Of a stretch of 47,982 bases of DNA, positions 25,532-34,764 are shown one piece after another. The DNA comes from Rhizobium sp. Its GTDB lineage: Bacteria; Pseudomonadota; Alphaproteobacteria; Rhizobiales; Rhizobiaceae. Within the stretch, counting starts at the first letter, position 1. Each line of letters opens with the position of its first letter. Under the pieces are notes generated by a model. It was not told where the DNA came from, made no database searches, and saw only the letters and a program-made list of their open reading frames with translations. The stretch spans positions 1 through 47,982 of the forward strand of contig DPXQ01000107.1 of NCBI GenBank assembly GCA_003527225.1. The letters are read 5' to 3'. The position numbers were made by a program, and so were the translations under genes.

Positions 25532-27109
25532 TCAGAAAAGGCGCAGACGCGTCTTGACGTCGGACTGCTGGTTTAGATCGCGGACACCCGGATCATCGGG
25601 CGGGTGACCAAAGAAAGGTTCGGCTGCAACGGCTTCTGTCTGTTTTGCAGTGGTAGCGGCGGCCGCCATCGGGACTTCTGCGGGTTCTTCCGCAGCAACG
25701 ACCACTTCAGGCGTTGCCTCCCGAATGGCGGAAGCACTGGTGCTGCGGGCTTCCAACGGCGGCAGCGCGCTCAGTGCGGCTTCGGCGGTGGAGATCGATC
25801 CCTCCTCGACCGGGCCTTCCAATTGGTCAAATGGAGCTCGCCATTCGAATGCGTCGAGACGACCGGTTACCGGCGACAATGGCAGCCACTTGTCCGACAT
25901 ATGGCCGTCGGCAATCCAGACCGGATCGCGCGGCGCGCGAAGCGCCTGGGCCATCCAGTAGCGTATGCGGCCCTGATCGCCCGTCTCGGCCTCTTCGATG
26001 TCAGCAAGAAGAAGGTATACGCGCTCGCGCGAATCCATCCGCGCAGCGGCCTCGGCCTTCGAGCGCGCCTTGGCGAAATCCTGGGTATCGAGCGCTGCTT
26101 CGGCAACGATCAGCAGTCCTTCGACATTGTTGGGCTTGAGAGCCTCGAGACGCTCGGCGCGCTTGAGCCGGTCGACAGCGCTGTCGCCGCCACGGGCCCG
26201 AACGTAGAGGTGGGCGACATCCGGATGGGGCGCAAGCTTCCAGACCTGCTCCAGGACGGACGAGGCCTTACGCAGATTGTCCTCGCGCAGATAAGCCTTG
26301 GCGGCCACGACGGCAGCGGGCACGAGATCCTTCGCAAGTTTGAGCGCATGGACCGCGCTGTCGCGCGCTGCGACAGGATCTCCTTCCAGCAGTTCCTCGG
26401 CACGTGCCGTCAGCAGCACTGCTTTCAACCGATCGGCCTCCGCGCGGCTGAGGACGTGGGCAACGCGTTGCTGGTCCAGCAACCGGATCGCGTCATCCCA
26501 TTGCCGGGACTGACAGCGGTATTCCAGCGTTGCTTTGGCTGCCCATGGCAGGTAGGGAGCCTGTTCGGCTGCATTTTCCGCGTATTGTCTGGCTGCTTCG
26601 AGCGCGCCGAGCCTGGTCGCCTCGACATAAAGGCCACGCAGACCCAGTTCCCGCGTTTCCGGGTCATCCGCCATCTGCTGAAACAGCCGCCGCGCTTCCT
26701 CGTGCTTGCCCTCGATCGCCGCCGCCTGTGCTTCGAGCACGAGGATCAACGGTTCCTGATCGGCTCGCAGCAGGCCGCGCGCCCGTGCGCTCATCTTGTG
26801 GGCCAGGGCGGCATTGCCAGCGCCGGCAGCGATCAGTCCGGTCGACAGCGCCTGATACCCGCGATCGCGCTTGCGGGCGCGGAAGAAGCGCCGGGCCGAA
26901 TGCGGCGACGTCCAGACAGTTCGGACGATCCACCAGCCGATCATGACCACCGCCACGATCGCGACAATGATGGTCGCGGCGACGGTCAGGCTCATCTCGA
27001 TCAACTGGCCCTGCCACAGAATGGAGAGGGACCCAGGACGATCCGCCAGCCAGGCAAAGCCAAATCCCAAAATGAGAACTGTGAGGACGAAGAATAGGAT
27101 TCTGGTCAT
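25532..27109 (-). CDS. hemY: HemY-like membrane TPR protein of the haem cluster
   Basis: Membrane-anchored tetratricopeptide protein named HemY from its place in haem operons; it is not the protoporphyrinogen oxidase also called HemY in Bacillus. The 525 residues start with two membrane helices (about 4-22 and 39-65), then the HemY_N domain with a cytoplasmic or periplasmic helical repeat region to about 400, ending in a low-complexity alanine- and glutamate-rich tail. The reaction, if any, is unknown; it may organise haem-synthesis enzymes. It lies 12 bases after the mitofilin-like gene in the hemC-hemD-mitofilin-hemY run. Confidence 0.93.
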   Translation of the reverse strand: MTRILFFVLTVLILGFGFAWLADRPGSLSILWQGQLIEMSLTVAATIIVAIVAVVMIGWWIVRTVWTSPHSARRFFRARKRDRGYQALSTGLIAAGAGNAALAHKMSARARGLLRADQEPLILVLEAQAAAIEGKHEEARRLFQQMADDPETRELGLRGLYVEATRLGALEAARQYAENAAEQAPYLPWAAKATLEYRCQSRQWDDAIRLLDQQRVAHVLSRAEADRLKAVLLTARAEELLEGDPVAARDSAVHALKLAKDLVPAAVVAAKAYLREDNLRKASSVLEQVWKLAPHPDVAHLYVRARGGDSAVDRLKRAERLEALKPNNVEGLLIVAEAALDTQDFAKARSKAEAAARMDSRERVYLLLADIEEAETGDQGRIRYWMAQALRAPRDPVWIADGHMSDKWLPLSPVTGRLDAFEWRAPFDQLEGPVEEGSISTAEAALSALPPLEARSTSASAIREATPEVVVAAEEPAEVPMAAAATTAKQTEAVAAEPFFGHPPDDPGVRDLNQQSDVKTRLRLF

Positions 27110-27121
27110 GGATTTCGTTCC

Positions 27122-28375
27122 TCAGCCCTGACTGCCACTGACGGCCTTGGTTAGCGCTGAGCCGACGAGTTTCTCGACCTCGATCCGTGACTTGAGCGCC
27201 TTTTCGAATTCCGTCGAGGCGGCCTTGCCTCCCTCTGGAAGGCTGTTCCATTCAAGCGCCGCCCCCTGCAGATCGCCGTTGCGAAGCTTGTCTTCCATGC
27301 GTGCCACCACAGCTTCCGGCGTGGCGCCCTCGACATTGCCGACCGGGCGCACCTTTATGACGGAGAGCGCGCTGGAAAGGAGACGTTCGCCAAGGCCCTG
27401 GTTCGGGTCGGGCTGATGGACGGCGGTCAGAATTGCACCCGCAGTGACTTCGAACTGCCGCACCAGTTCGGCGCGCGAGGCAATACCGGTCGTGGCGTAG
27501 TCACGCAGGCCGACGATGACCGGGTCATCCGGGGTGACGCCGGCAAGCGTATCGAGCTCGGTCATGAAGGGACCGCCCCGGTCGATGGCAGCCTTAAGAG
27601 CGGCAACCGCGATGGCGCGTGCCACCTCGACGTCGTCACGCGGCTCGTTGAGCTTGGTTTCGGTCTGCGCGAGGCGGTCGTTCAGGCGGTATTCGGTTTC
27701 CGACAGCTTGGCCGCCGTGTCGGCGATTGCGGTCTGAAGGGAGGCGATGGTTTCGCCGTTTGCCGCAAGCTGCTGCTGGAGCTGATCGATCGCGGCGGCA
27801 TCCGTTGGCATGTCGCTTCGTACGGCAACAGCTGCTTCCAGCGCCGCCAGGCGCTCCGCAAGCTGGCCTGTATCCGCCGTTGTATCTGCTTTCGCGGCCA
27901 GTGCGGCGACTTGGTCCTTGAGGGCATTCAGTTCGGTCGTCAGGCCGGTATCCTGGACCGCATCTTCGGGCGCCGGGGCAATCGTGGGCAGAAATCCTGC
28001 ATATTGCATGCTGCCGGCACCGGCGAGTGCAACGAGGCCGCCAAGTATCCCAACGGCCACAAGGGTTGGCAGGGAGGGTGAGGATTTCTGCGTCGCGGCC
28101 GGCGGTACGGTTTCCGGCTCAGGCTTCTCAGTCTCGAAGACTTCTTCGCTCGATAGCGAAGGCTCACCAGTCAACGGTGCGTCGTCTGGAACCTCGCCTG
28201 CATCGTCCTTCATCTCGGGGAAAGGGGATGCGGCGGCAGCTTCCTCAGACATCGCGGTCTCCTCCAGCGGCGATTCGCTCGCAGCCGGATTCGGAACGGC
28301 CTCTTCAGCCTGCAGGTCGATGGTGACAGGTTCGTTCGACGACTTGGAGCGGCGTGGCGGCTTTCCGGAGACCAT
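27122..28375 (-). CDS. Mitofilin/Mic60-like inner-membrane protein
   Basis: A 417-residue protein of the bacterial mitofilin family (COG4223). The layout fits: an acidic, proline-rich N-terminal region (1-100), one membrane helix at about 103-125, a coiled-coil-like alanine-, glutamate- and leucine-rich region (about 145-240), and a helical C-terminal domain ending near LVGSALTKAVSG. Alphaproteobacterial Mic60 homologues beside hemY are regarded as relatives of the mitochondrial cristae-shaping protein and can bend membranes. The ATG at 28375 follows GAAGAGG and is preferred over an ATG nine codons upstream. Context, between hemD and hemY, supports the call. Confidence 0.88.
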   Translation of the reverse strand: MVSGKPPRRSKSSNEPVTIDLQAEEAVPNPAASESPLEETAMSEEAAAASPFPEMKDDAGEVPDDAPLTGEPSLSSEEVFETEKPEPETVPPAATQKSSPSLPTLVAVGILGGLVALAGAGSMQYAGFLPTIAPAPEDAVQDTGLTTELNALKDQVAALAAKADTTADTGQLAERLAALEAAVAVRSDMPTDAAAIDQLQQQLAANGETIASLQTAIADTAAKLSETEYRLNDRLAQTETKLNEPRDDVEVARAIAVAALKAAIDRGGPFMTELDTLAGVTPDDPVIVGLRDYATTGIASRAELVRQFEVTAGAILTAVHQPDPNQGLGERLLSSALSVIKVRPVGNVEGATPEAVVARMEDKLRNGDLQGAALEWNSLPEGGKAASTEFEKALKSRIEVEKLVGSALTKAVSGSQG

Positions 28376-28462
28376 GGCAACCTCTTCTTCCCTGCGGTGC
28401 AATGAAATTAGTCAGTGATGATGGCGAAGGAAAGGGGCCCGATCAAATTTGCGCCATCGACC

Positions 28463-29188
28463 TTAGAGTAGGGCGAGCAGGGCGGCCTCATCAGGAGTCG
28501 CCGCAACGCTCGCATTTTGGCGGTAGCGGAGAGGCAGGGCAAGCAGAACGTTTTCGCTCATGCAAAAATAATGAAGGTGGTTCAGAGGGTGCGAATTCAT
28601 ATTCATATAAGGCTGGGCAAAGAATCGCTTTGCGCTTTCGGGCGAATAGAAGAGAACCGCATCGAGCGTGTCTTCCTCGAAGACCGCCTGCAGTTCGGCA
28701 GCCTCGTAGTTGAAGGCGCGCATTTCGTAACATTCGCAGACGGTGAACGGGATCCTGTGCGCGGCAAGTTGTGCCTCGAATCCTCCGGACCTTGGCCTTC
28801 CGGTCAGATAGAGCAGTGGGCCACCGCCCATTTCATGCTCTCGGAGATAGACCTTGATATTGTCAGCCAGGGCAATGCCGTCGCCGGTCGAGGCAATGAC
28901 CTTGCGGAAGCCGGCACCTTCCCCCGCACGCGCCGATGCCTTGCCGACTGCGAAAAGGGGATCGGCGAAATAGGGCGCGAGTTTTTCGCCCAGTTTCGAG
29001 AGCGTCCGGATTGCCTCGGCGCTTGTGATGGCGATGGCGGAGTGAGGGCTGGACAGTCCGGCAAGTGCTGCCTGGGGGTCGTGAACCGGCGCACTCATGG
29101 GCAGCAGGATTGGCTCATGGCCGAGGGACCGCAGTCTCTCAGCCGTCTCCCTTCCAGCATGTTCCGGCCGGGTTACTAGGACGCGCAT
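28463..29188 (-). CDS. hemD: Uroporphyrinogen-III synthase
   Basis: Closes hydroxymethylbilane to uroporphyrinogen III with inversion of ring D, the branch-point precursor of haem, sirohaem and cobalamin. The 241 residues begin with the family strand MRVLVTRPEHAGRETAERLRSLGHEP and contain the two-domain HEM4 pattern, including FYSPESAKRF in the second half. Sequence conservation in this family is low, so position directly after hemC, with a gap of three bases between stop and start, is an important part of the call. Confidence 0.93.
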   Translation of the reverse strand: MRVLVTRPEHAGRETAERLRSLGHEPILLPMSAPVHDPQAALAGLSSPHSAIAITSAEAIRTLSKLGEKLAPYFADPLFAVGKASARAGEGAGFRKVIASTGDGIALADNIKVYLREHEMGGGPLLYLTGRPRSGGFEAQLAAHRIPFTVCECYEMRAFNYEAAELQAVFEEDTLDAVLFYSPESAKRFFAQPYMNMNSHPLNHLHYFCMSENVLLALPLRYRQNASVAATPDEAALLALL

Positions 29189-29191
29189 CGC

Positions 29192-30121
29192 TCAGTCCCA
29201 GGCTTCGAAGAAACCGCTGCCTGCCTTCGCACGGACAGCTTCGCCAGCCGAGCGGCCGAGAGCTGCCGCATCGCTGGCATCGCCCTCCACCTTGACGCTA
29301 TGAAAAATGCTTCCATCCGGCGTCAGGATCATCCCGGAAAAGCGTATCCGGTCGTCTTCGCAGGTGGCGTGGCCGGCGATCGGCGTGCGGCAGGAGCCGT
29401 CGAGCGCTTCGAGAAATGCGCGCTCGCAGGTGACCGCGTCGAAGGTCGGGCCATGGTTGATCGCCGCGAGGAGCGTGTTGACGGCGTCATCGCCGATGCG
29501 GCTCTCGATGCAAATGGCGCCCTGGGCCGGGGCGGGCGGAAAGGCTTCCGGGTCGAGGAGTTCTGTCGGAACGTCGAGTTTGCCGAGCCGTTTCAGACCG
29601 GCATAGGCCAGCAGTGTTCCGTCTACCTGGCCTTCAGCGAGTTTGCGCAACCGGGTGTCGACGAGCCCGCGAAACGTCACAACATTTATATCCGGGCGCA
29701 GGCGGCGGATAAGGGCTTGCCGACGAAGGGACGACGAACCGACAGTCGCACCCTGTGGTAGATCAAGCAGCCGGCGAACCGCTCCCCCGATAAAGGCGTC
29801 CCTGACATCTTCGCGTGGCAGGAAAGCGGCGAGGAACAACCCTTCCGGCAGTGACGTCGGCATGTCCTTCGACGAATGGACGGCGAAATCGAGCTCGCCA
29901 GAGAGAAGCTGCTGCTCCAGTTCCTCGGTGAACAACCCCTTGCCGCCGACCTCGGCCAAGGAGCGGTCGGTTATCCGGTCGCCTTTGGTCGAAAGAACCA
30001 CGATCTCGAACGCCTCGGGCGAAAGGCTATGGGCGGCAATCAGCCGGTCACGCGTTTCATAGGCCTGGGCAAGCGCCAGCGGACTGCCACGTGTGCCGAT
30101 GCGAAAAGGTTTTGTTTGCAT
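29192..30121 (-). CDS. hemC: Hydroxymethylbilane synthase (porphobilinogen deaminase)
   Basis: Links four porphobilinogen molecules into hydroxymethylbilane. The 309-residue protein shows the family motifs: [13 protein letters not shown] at 7-19, the substrate-binding HSSKDMP at 82-88, SSSLRRQ at 129-135 and the cofactor attachment Cys244 in [11 protein letters not shown]. It is the first gene of the leftward haem cluster and diverges from tsaD across only 73 bases, so the two promoters must overlap or lie very close together. Confidence 0.97.
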   Translation of the reverse strand: MQTKPFRIGTRGSPLALAQAYETRDRLIAAHSLSPEAFEIVVLSTKGDRITDRSLAEVGGKGLFTEELEQQLLSGELDFAVHSSKDMPTSLPEGLFLAAFLPREDVRDAFIGGAVRRLLDLPQGATVGSSSLRRQALIRRLRPDINVVTFRGLVDTRLRKLAEGQVDGTLLAYAGLKRLGKLDVPTELLDPEAFPPAPAQGAICIESRIGDDAVNTLLAAINHGPTFDAVTCERAFLEALDGSCRTPIAGHATCEDDRIRFSGMILTPDGSIFHSVKVEGDASDAAALGRSAGEAVRAKAGSGFFEAWD

Positions 30122-30194
30122 CCGATTTCATCCGTTGTTACCGACAGTTCTCGTAACCGGGTTTCCCGACCATCGCAATCAATGAACAGGCCAA

Positions 30195-31292
30195 ATGGGT
30201 TCCTTTCTTCGCATACTCGGCATCGAAACCAGCTGTGACGAAACCGCGGCATCGATCGTTTTGCGCCATGATGACGGCCGCGGCCAGATCGCAGCTGATG
30301 TTGTGCTGAGCCAGCTTGACGAGCACAGCGCCTATGGCGGCGTTGTGCCCGAAATCGCCGCGCGCGCTCATGTAGAGGCGCTCGACACGCTGATCGAGGA
30401 AGCCTTGAAGCGCGCCAACGTATCGCTGGCGGAGGTGGATGCCATTGCCGCGACCTCTGGGCCGGGACTGATCGGAGGCCTCATCGTCGGGCTGATGACC
30501 GGCAAGGCGATCGCCCATGCACTCGGCAAGCCGCTCTACGCGATCAATCACCTGGAAGGTCATGCACTCACAGCGCGCCTGACGGACGACCTGCATTTTC
30601 CCTATCTGATGCTGCTCGTTTCGGGCGGGCACACCCAACTGGTGCTGGTACGTGGCGTCGGCCAGTACGAGCGCTGGGGAACGACGATCGACGACGCCCT
30701 CGGTGAAGCCTTCGACAAGACCGCCAAGCTCCTCGGGCTCCCTTATCCCGGCGGACCGGCCGTCGAACAGGCGGCAGCGAGCGGCGATGCCCGGCGCTTC
30801 GATTTCCCTCGGCCGCTTGTCGGCGAGGCGCGTCTGGATTTCTCCTTCTCCGGCCTCAAGACGGCTGTGCGCCAGGCGGCAGAAGCAATCGCGCCGGTGA
30901 ACGAAAGGGACATCGCCGATATCTGCGCATCGTTCCAGCGGGCCATATTACGCACGCTCGATGACCGCATCGGCCGTGGGCTTGCGCGATTCTCTACAGA
31001 GTTCGCTGATCTGGATCAAAAACCGGCTCTGGTCGTTGCCGGTGGTGTTGCGGCAAATCAGGAACTGCGTCGCGGCCTGCAAAGTCTGTGCGATCGGCAT
31101 GGCTTTCGTTTCGTCGCTCCGCCGCTTCGCCTTTGCACGGACAATGCCGTCATGATCGCCTGGGCCGGCCTCGAGCGCATGGCGGCCGGCTTTCCGTCAG
31201 ACAGCCTCGACGTGCAGCCGCGATCCCGCTGGCCGCTTGACAGCAGCGCCGAAGCCCGTATCGGACACGGCAAACGTGGAGCCAAGGCATGA
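30195..31292 (+). CDS. tsaD: tRNA N6-adenosine threonylcarbamoyltransferase TsaD
   Basis: Transfers threonylcarbamoyl to adenosine 37 of ANN-decoding tRNAs (t6A), working with TsaB, TsaC and TsaE. The 365 residues have the ASKHA fold with [12 protein letters not shown] near 9-20, metal ligands His119 and His123 in NHLEGH, and the C-terminal [13 protein letters not shown] with the aspartate ligand. The ribosome binding site is weak. The stop overlaps the gpsA start by four bases (ATGA), so the two genes are coupled, an arrangement common in alphaproteobacteria. Confidence 0.97.
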   Translation: MGSFLRILGIETSCDETAASIVLRHDDGRGQIAADVVLSQLDEHSAYGGVVPEIAARAHVEALDTLIEEALKRANVSLAEVDAIAATSGPGLIGGLIVGLMTGKAIAHALGKPLYAINHLEGHALTARLTDDLHFPYLMLLVSGGHTQLVLVRGVGQYERWGTTIDDALGEAFDKTAKLLGLPYPGGPAVEQAAASGDARRFDFPRPLVGEARLDFSFSGLKTAVRQAAEAIAPVNERDIADICASFQRAILRTLDDRIGRGLARFSTEFADLDQKPALVVAGGVAANQELRRGLQSLCDRHGFRFVAPPLRLCTDNAVMIAWAGLERMAAGFPSDSLDVQPRSRWPLDSSAEARIGHGKRGAKA

Positions 31293-32278
31293 GCGAGAGG
31301 GATCGTATCGTCGTCGTCGGTTCGGGCGCCTTCGGCACAGCGCTTGCTTCGGTAATCGCGCTGGAGGGCAAGGCGGATGTCACGCTTCTCGGCCGGGATC
31401 CCTCGCTAATCGCCGATCTGCGCACGGACGGCATGCACAATGCGGCACTTCCGGGCATCCACTTGCCCGACGCATTGCACTATTCGGCCGAGCCAGAAGT
31501 TCTTGCCGATGCCGGCATCGTTCTCTTCGCCATGCCGTCGCAGGCCCAGGCTGATGCCGCATCGCAATTCGGCCCCTATCTTTCGGGCGGCTCCACAGTC
31601 GTCACCTGCGCGAAGGGGATTGATCGCGATTCTTCGCGTCTCCTCACCGATGTCCTGGAGCAGGAACTCCCTCATCACCGGATCGCGGTGCTCTCGGGAC
31701 CCGGATTTGCCGCTGATATCGCGCGCGGCTTGCCGACGGCGATGGCGATCGCTTCGGCCGATCTTGCCGATGCCGAATGGCTGGCGAGGACCATTTCCGG
31801 CCGGACCTTCCGGCTCTACGCTTCCACGGACCGGATCGGAGTTCAACTTGGCGGCGCGCTCAAGAACGTGCTGGCGATCGCATGCGGCATCGTCGAGGGA
31901 ATGGGGCTCGGCGATTCCGCGCGCGCGGCTCTCATCGCGCGTGGGCTGGCGGAAATGTCCCGGCTGGTCGAGGCCATGGGGGGGCGCGGCGGCACCGTGC
32001 GTGGTCTGTCGGGCCTCGGCGACCTGGTGTTGACCTCCACCAGTCACCAATCGCGCAATCTGCGCTTCGGAATTTCGCTCGGGAAGGGCGAGCCCATCGA
32101 TTTTTCGCGTGGCGACCTCGTGGAAGGTGCATTCGCGGCGGCAGTGGCGGCGCGACTGGCCGAGGGCCATGAGGTTAGCATGCCGATTACCGACGCGGTG
32201 GCCGAGATCATTGAGGGCCGATTGGATATTCCGACGGCGATTCAACAATTGATGACGCGGCCCATCACCACTGAATAA
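31289..32278 (+). CDS. gpsA: Glycerol-3-phosphate dehydrogenase [NAD(P)+]
   Basis: Reduces dihydroxyacetone phosphate to sn-glycerol 3-phosphate for membrane phospholipid synthesis. The 329-residue protein has the Rossmann motif GSGAFG at 11-16 and the catalytic lysine segment [14 protein letters not shown], followed by the substrate-binding [18 protein letters not shown] region. Length and order of motifs are normal. It is the second gene of the tsaD-gpsA-YciI-EVE run; the next gene starts 27 bases downstream. Confidence 0.97.
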   Translation: MSERDRIVVVGSGAFGTALASVIALEGKADVTLLGRDPSLIADLRTDGMHNAALPGIHLPDALHYSAEPEVLADAGIVLFAMPSQAQADAASQFGPYLSGGSTVVTCAKGIDRDSSRLLTDVLEQELPHHRIAVLSGPGFAADIARGLPTAMAIASADLADAEWLARTISGRTFRLYASTDRIGVQLGGALKNVLAIACGIVEGMGLGDSARAALIARGLAEMSRLVEAMGGRGGTVRGLSGLGDLVLTSTSHQSRNLRFGISLGKGEPIDFSRGDLVEGAFAAAVAARLAEGHEVSMPITDAVAEIIEGRLDIPTAIQQLMTRPITTE

Positions 32279-32305
32279 GATGAGATTTCACAAGGAGACC
32301 CGGAA

Positions 32306-32599
32306 ATGCTTTTTGCCGTTCTTTGCACCGACAAGCCCAATCATCTCGATGTCCGCATGGAAACACGGCCTGCCCATGTGGAATGGCTGAACGGACTGAA
32401 TGCCGCCGGAACGCTGAAGATCGGCGGTCCGTTTCTGGGCGATGATGGCAAGCCTTGCGGCTCCATGCTGCTGCTTGCCGCCGAAGACCTGGAAAGCGCA
32501 AAGAAGATTGCGGCACAGGACCCCTATGCCGGTGCAGGCCTCTTCGAGAAGGTTGAAATCAAGCCCTATAACTGGGTCTTCAACAATCCGGAGGCTTGA
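32306..32599 (+). CDS. YciI family protein
   Basis: A 97-residue protein of the YCII fold, a dimeric ferredoxin-like alpha-beta domain. The putative active-site histidine (His24 in RPAHVEWL) and the aspartate in AAQDPYAGAGLFE are both present. No reaction is established for most family members. It sits between gpsA and the EVE gene, with a six-base gap to the latter and an AAGGAG ribosome binding site (32290-32295). Confidence 0.92.
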   Translation: MLFAVLCTDKPNHLDVRMETRPAHVEWLNGLNAAGTLKIGGPFLGDDGKPCGSMLLLAAEDLESAKKIAAQDPYAGAGLFEKVEIKPYNWVFNNPEA

Positions 32600-32605
32600 G
32601 GACGC

Positions 32606-33037
32606 ATGGCGTACTGGCTCTATAAGTCCGAACCCGTCAAATGGTCCTGGGCTATGCAGAAGGATGCTGGCGAAAAGGGAACCGAATGGACGGGCGTGCG
32701 CAACTATCTGGCACGCAACAACATGCGTGCCATGAAGATCGGCGACAAGGGCTTCTTCTATCATTCAAACGAGGGTCTGGAGGTAGTCGGGATCGTCGAA
32801 GTTTGCGCGCTGTCGCATCCCGACTCCACCGCCGAGGGCGATGCCCGCTGGGACTGTGTCGACATCCGTGCCGTTTGCGATATGCCAAAACCCGTGCCAC
32901 TGAAGGATATCAAGGCAAATTCGGCACTTGCCAACATGTCGCTCGTGACCTCGATGCGCTTGTCGGTGCAGCCGGTCACCGAGGATGAGTATCTTGAGGT
33001 CTGCCGCATGGGCGGCCTTGATAATCCGCCTCGTTGA
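32606..33037 (+). CDS. EVE domain protein
   Basis: A 143-residue single-domain protein of the EVE family, related to PUA and YTH domains that bind modified bases. Conserved elements are YWLYKSEP at the start, WTGVRNYLARNNMR at about 28-41 with its aromatic cage residues, and FFYHSN near 50-55. EVE proteins in bacteria are linked to recognition of modified nucleotides; the target here is unknown. Its place in a t6A-synthesis gene neighbourhood is notable but not proof of a tRNA role. The end lies ten bases before the chosen start of the methyltransferase gene. Confidence 0.92.
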   Translation: MAYWLYKSEPVKWSWAMQKDAGEKGTEWTGVRNYLARNNMRAMKIGDKGFFYHSNEGLEVVGIVEVCALSHPDSTAEGDARWDCVDIRAVCDMPKPVPLKDIKANSALANMSLVTSMRLSVQPVTEDEYLEVCRMGGLDNPPR

Positions 33038-33047
33038 GGGCGCCTCG

Positions 33048-33692
33048 TTGAAAACCGATCCGGAACATTTCATCCTTGCCAACACTTCGCTCATTGCGCC
33101 GCCGCACGTACCGGAAATCCGGCTGCGGCTCGCGAGCGAGGTGCATGACCTCTGGTTGAAGACCGAAGAGGATCTGCAAGAGATCGGTTTGCCGCCACCA
33201 TTCTGGGCCTTTGCCTGGGCTGGAGGGCAGGGGCTGGCCCGATATGTCCTGGATCATCGCGAATCGTTCGCGAGCAAACGGGTACTCGACTTTGCCAGCG
33301 GGTCCGGCCTCGTGGCGATCGCGGCGAAGATAGCGGGAGCAAGCGACGTGCTGGCTACCGATACCGATCCTTGGGCGGAGAAGGCGGTCGGTCTCAATGC
33401 CAGGGAGAATGGGGTCGACATAGATTTCACAGGCGAAAACCTGATCGGCGGCAGCCCGCGGTCCGACATCGTACTCGCGGGAGACGTCTTTTACGATCGC
33501 GACCTGGCCGGTGCGCTGGTGCCCTGGTTTGCGCGCCTTGCCGAGGAGGGAAAGCAGGTCCTGATCGGGGATCCGGGACGAAGCTATTGCCCGACCGATC
33601 GGATGGAGGCGCTTGCGACCTATCAGGTGCCGGTGACGCGGGCGCTGGAAGACAGCGAGGTCAAGAAAACCACCGTCTGGCGCTTTCGATAA
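33048..33692 (+). CDS. Class I SAM-dependent methyltransferase (COG3897, ETFBKMT-like)
   Basis: A 214-residue Rossmann-fold methyltransferase. The family segment PPPFWAFAWAGGQ is at about 49-61, SAM motif I VLDFASGSG at 79-87, the acidic end of strand 2 in ATDTDP, and the post-motif II DIVLAGDVFYD. This pattern matches the COG3897 group, related to the mitochondrial ETF-beta lysine methyltransferase, so a protein lysine target is plausible. The start is uncertain: I chose TTG at 33048, seven bases after GAGGG, because the upstream ATG at 32985 would make the gene overlap the EVE gene by 53 bases. Confidence 0.83.
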   Translation: MKTDPEHFILANTSLIAPPHVPEIRLRLASEVHDLWLKTEEDLQEIGLPPPFWAFAWAGGQGLARYVLDHRESFASKRVLDFASGSGLVAIAAKIAGASDVLATDTDPWAEKAVGLNARENGVDIDFTGENLIGGSPRSDIVLAGDVFYDRDLAGALVPWFARLAEEGKQVLIGDPGRSYCPTDRMEALATYQVPVTRALEDSEVKKTTVWRFR

Positions 33693-33701
33693 ATTCCTTG
33701 C

Positions 33702-34052
33702 CTAAGGCCGGATGACGCAGACGCCCGCTTCATAGCGACATGCGCTATCCTCCGCCTTTACCTTGATGATGCGGGCCTTCGGAGCAAGGCGCGGCCTGAT
33801 CTGCTTGTAGCCCGAACGCTCGATCATGAAGTAGATGCCGGCCCCCGGTACGCGAAGTGCGGAAATAGAACCTGCATAGGTGCCTATGCCCGGAATGACG
33901 GAAGGAAGTCCCGATCCCGCGGTTACCCCCGGATTCGGCTGGGGTGGCCGATAGTCAAGCGCGTCTCCCGCCCACAGAGAGGTCGCGGAGAGTGCAGCAA
34001 ATGCGGCAGTGAGGATGAACACCGATCCTGTGCGGGTTTTTCCCGTTACCAT
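33702..34052 (-). CDS. Unrecognised small secreted protein
   Basis: A 116-residue protein without a family that I recognise. Residues 1-28 form a signal peptide ending near SLWAGDA. The mature part is proline- and glycine-rich at first (DYRPPQPNPGVTAGSG), then has a strand-rich region and two cysteines near the C-terminus, in SACRYEAGVCVIRP, seven residues apart. The ATG at 34052 follows GGGAGCAGGA and opens the signal peptide. It converges with the methyltransferase gene, with nine bases between the two stops. Confidence 0.72.
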   Translation of the reverse strand: MVTGKTRTGSVFILTAAFAALSATSLWAGDALDYRPPQPNPGVTAGSGLPSVIPGIGTYAGSISALRVPGAGIYFMIERSGYKQIRPRLAPKARIIKVKAEDSACRYEAGVCVIRP

Positions 34053-34357
34053 GGTCCTGCTCCCAGCAAGTGGAAAAGCTAACAAAACGTTAAAATCACC
34101 ATGGCGGATTTTGCCGTCAAAGTCATCCCGCACCTCTGCTATTCAGCAAACAAGCTTAATGAGGGGAAGCTTGCGACCTTGGTCTAAGCTTCTATTCATC
34201 CGAATCGATTAAAATCAGATGCTGAAGCAATAGTGCTTGTCGTGCGCCATTTCGGCGATTAAACGTCCCGATTGATGCAATGCACTGCAACAGCCTGAGC
34301 ATTGCGCCGGGGAGACGTCCGAAATTCCGGACCGCATTATAACGCCGCGAGGTTCTG
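34053..34357. promoter_or_regulatory. Divergent intergenic region of 305 bases upstream of sdhC
   Basis: This AT-richer segment must hold the promoters of the leftward small secreted protein and of the sdh operon. It contains three AAGCTT hexamers (34152-34157, 34167-34172 and 34186-34191); the last two extend to a GAAGCTT/AAGCTTC inverted repeat with a 13-base loop. A 5-bp hairpin (34317-34332) lies shortly before sdhC. I could not identify a specific regulator site or a clean promoter. Confidence 0.45.
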
Positions 34358-34753
34358 ATGGCGAATGTGACGAATAAGCGGCCTTTGTCGCCGCATCTGC
34401 AGATTTACAAGCCGATCCCGACGATGGTCATGTCGATCATGCATCGCGTGACTGGCGCCGGACTCTACTTTGGAACGCTGCTTGTTGCCTGGTGGCTCAT
34501 TGCGGCTTCCTCGGGTGCCGCCTATTTCGAGTGGGTAAGCTGGTTCATGGGCACGATCCTCGGTCGAGTGGTCCTTTTGGGCTACACATGGGCGCTTCTG
34601 CATCACATGCTCGGTGGTCTGCGCCATCTCTTGTGGGATCTCGGCTATGGCTTCGAAAAGAGTTTTTCGACCAAGCTCGCAAAGGCCAATCTCGCCGGTT
34701 CGGTTGTCCTGACCCTCGTCGTCTGGATCATCGGTTACATGGTCCGGTTTTAA
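34358..34753 (+). CDS. sdhC: Succinate dehydrogenase cytochrome b556 subunit
   Basis: Membrane anchor subunit of complex II that helps bind haem b and ubiquinone. The 131 residues start with [13 protein letters not shown] and the HRVTGAG motif near 29-35, both hallmarks of SdhC, and the [13 protein letters not shown] segment (82-94) holds the likely axial haem histidine. Three membrane helices lie at about 31-51, 66-88 and 112-130. It is first in sdhC-sdhD-sdhA-sdhB; the next start is 11 bases downstream. Confidence 0.96.
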   Translation: MANVTNKRPLSPHLQIYKPIPTMVMSIMHRVTGAGLYFGTLLVAWWLIAASSGAAYFEWVSWFMGTILGRVVLLGYTWALLHHMLGGLRHLLWDLGYGFEKSFSTKLAKANLAGSVVLTLVVWIIGYMVRF

Positions 34754-34764
34754 AGGTGAACGAT

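Noticed and set aside
25604..27097. A 497-codon open frame on the plus strand opposite hemY
   Set aside because: It mirrors the hemY codons, has no recognisable domain and no supporting ribosome binding site.
34261..34290. A possible FNR/FixK box upstream of sdhC
   Set aside because: TTGATGCAATGCAC keeps only the left half of TTGAT-N4-ATCAA; the right half does not match.
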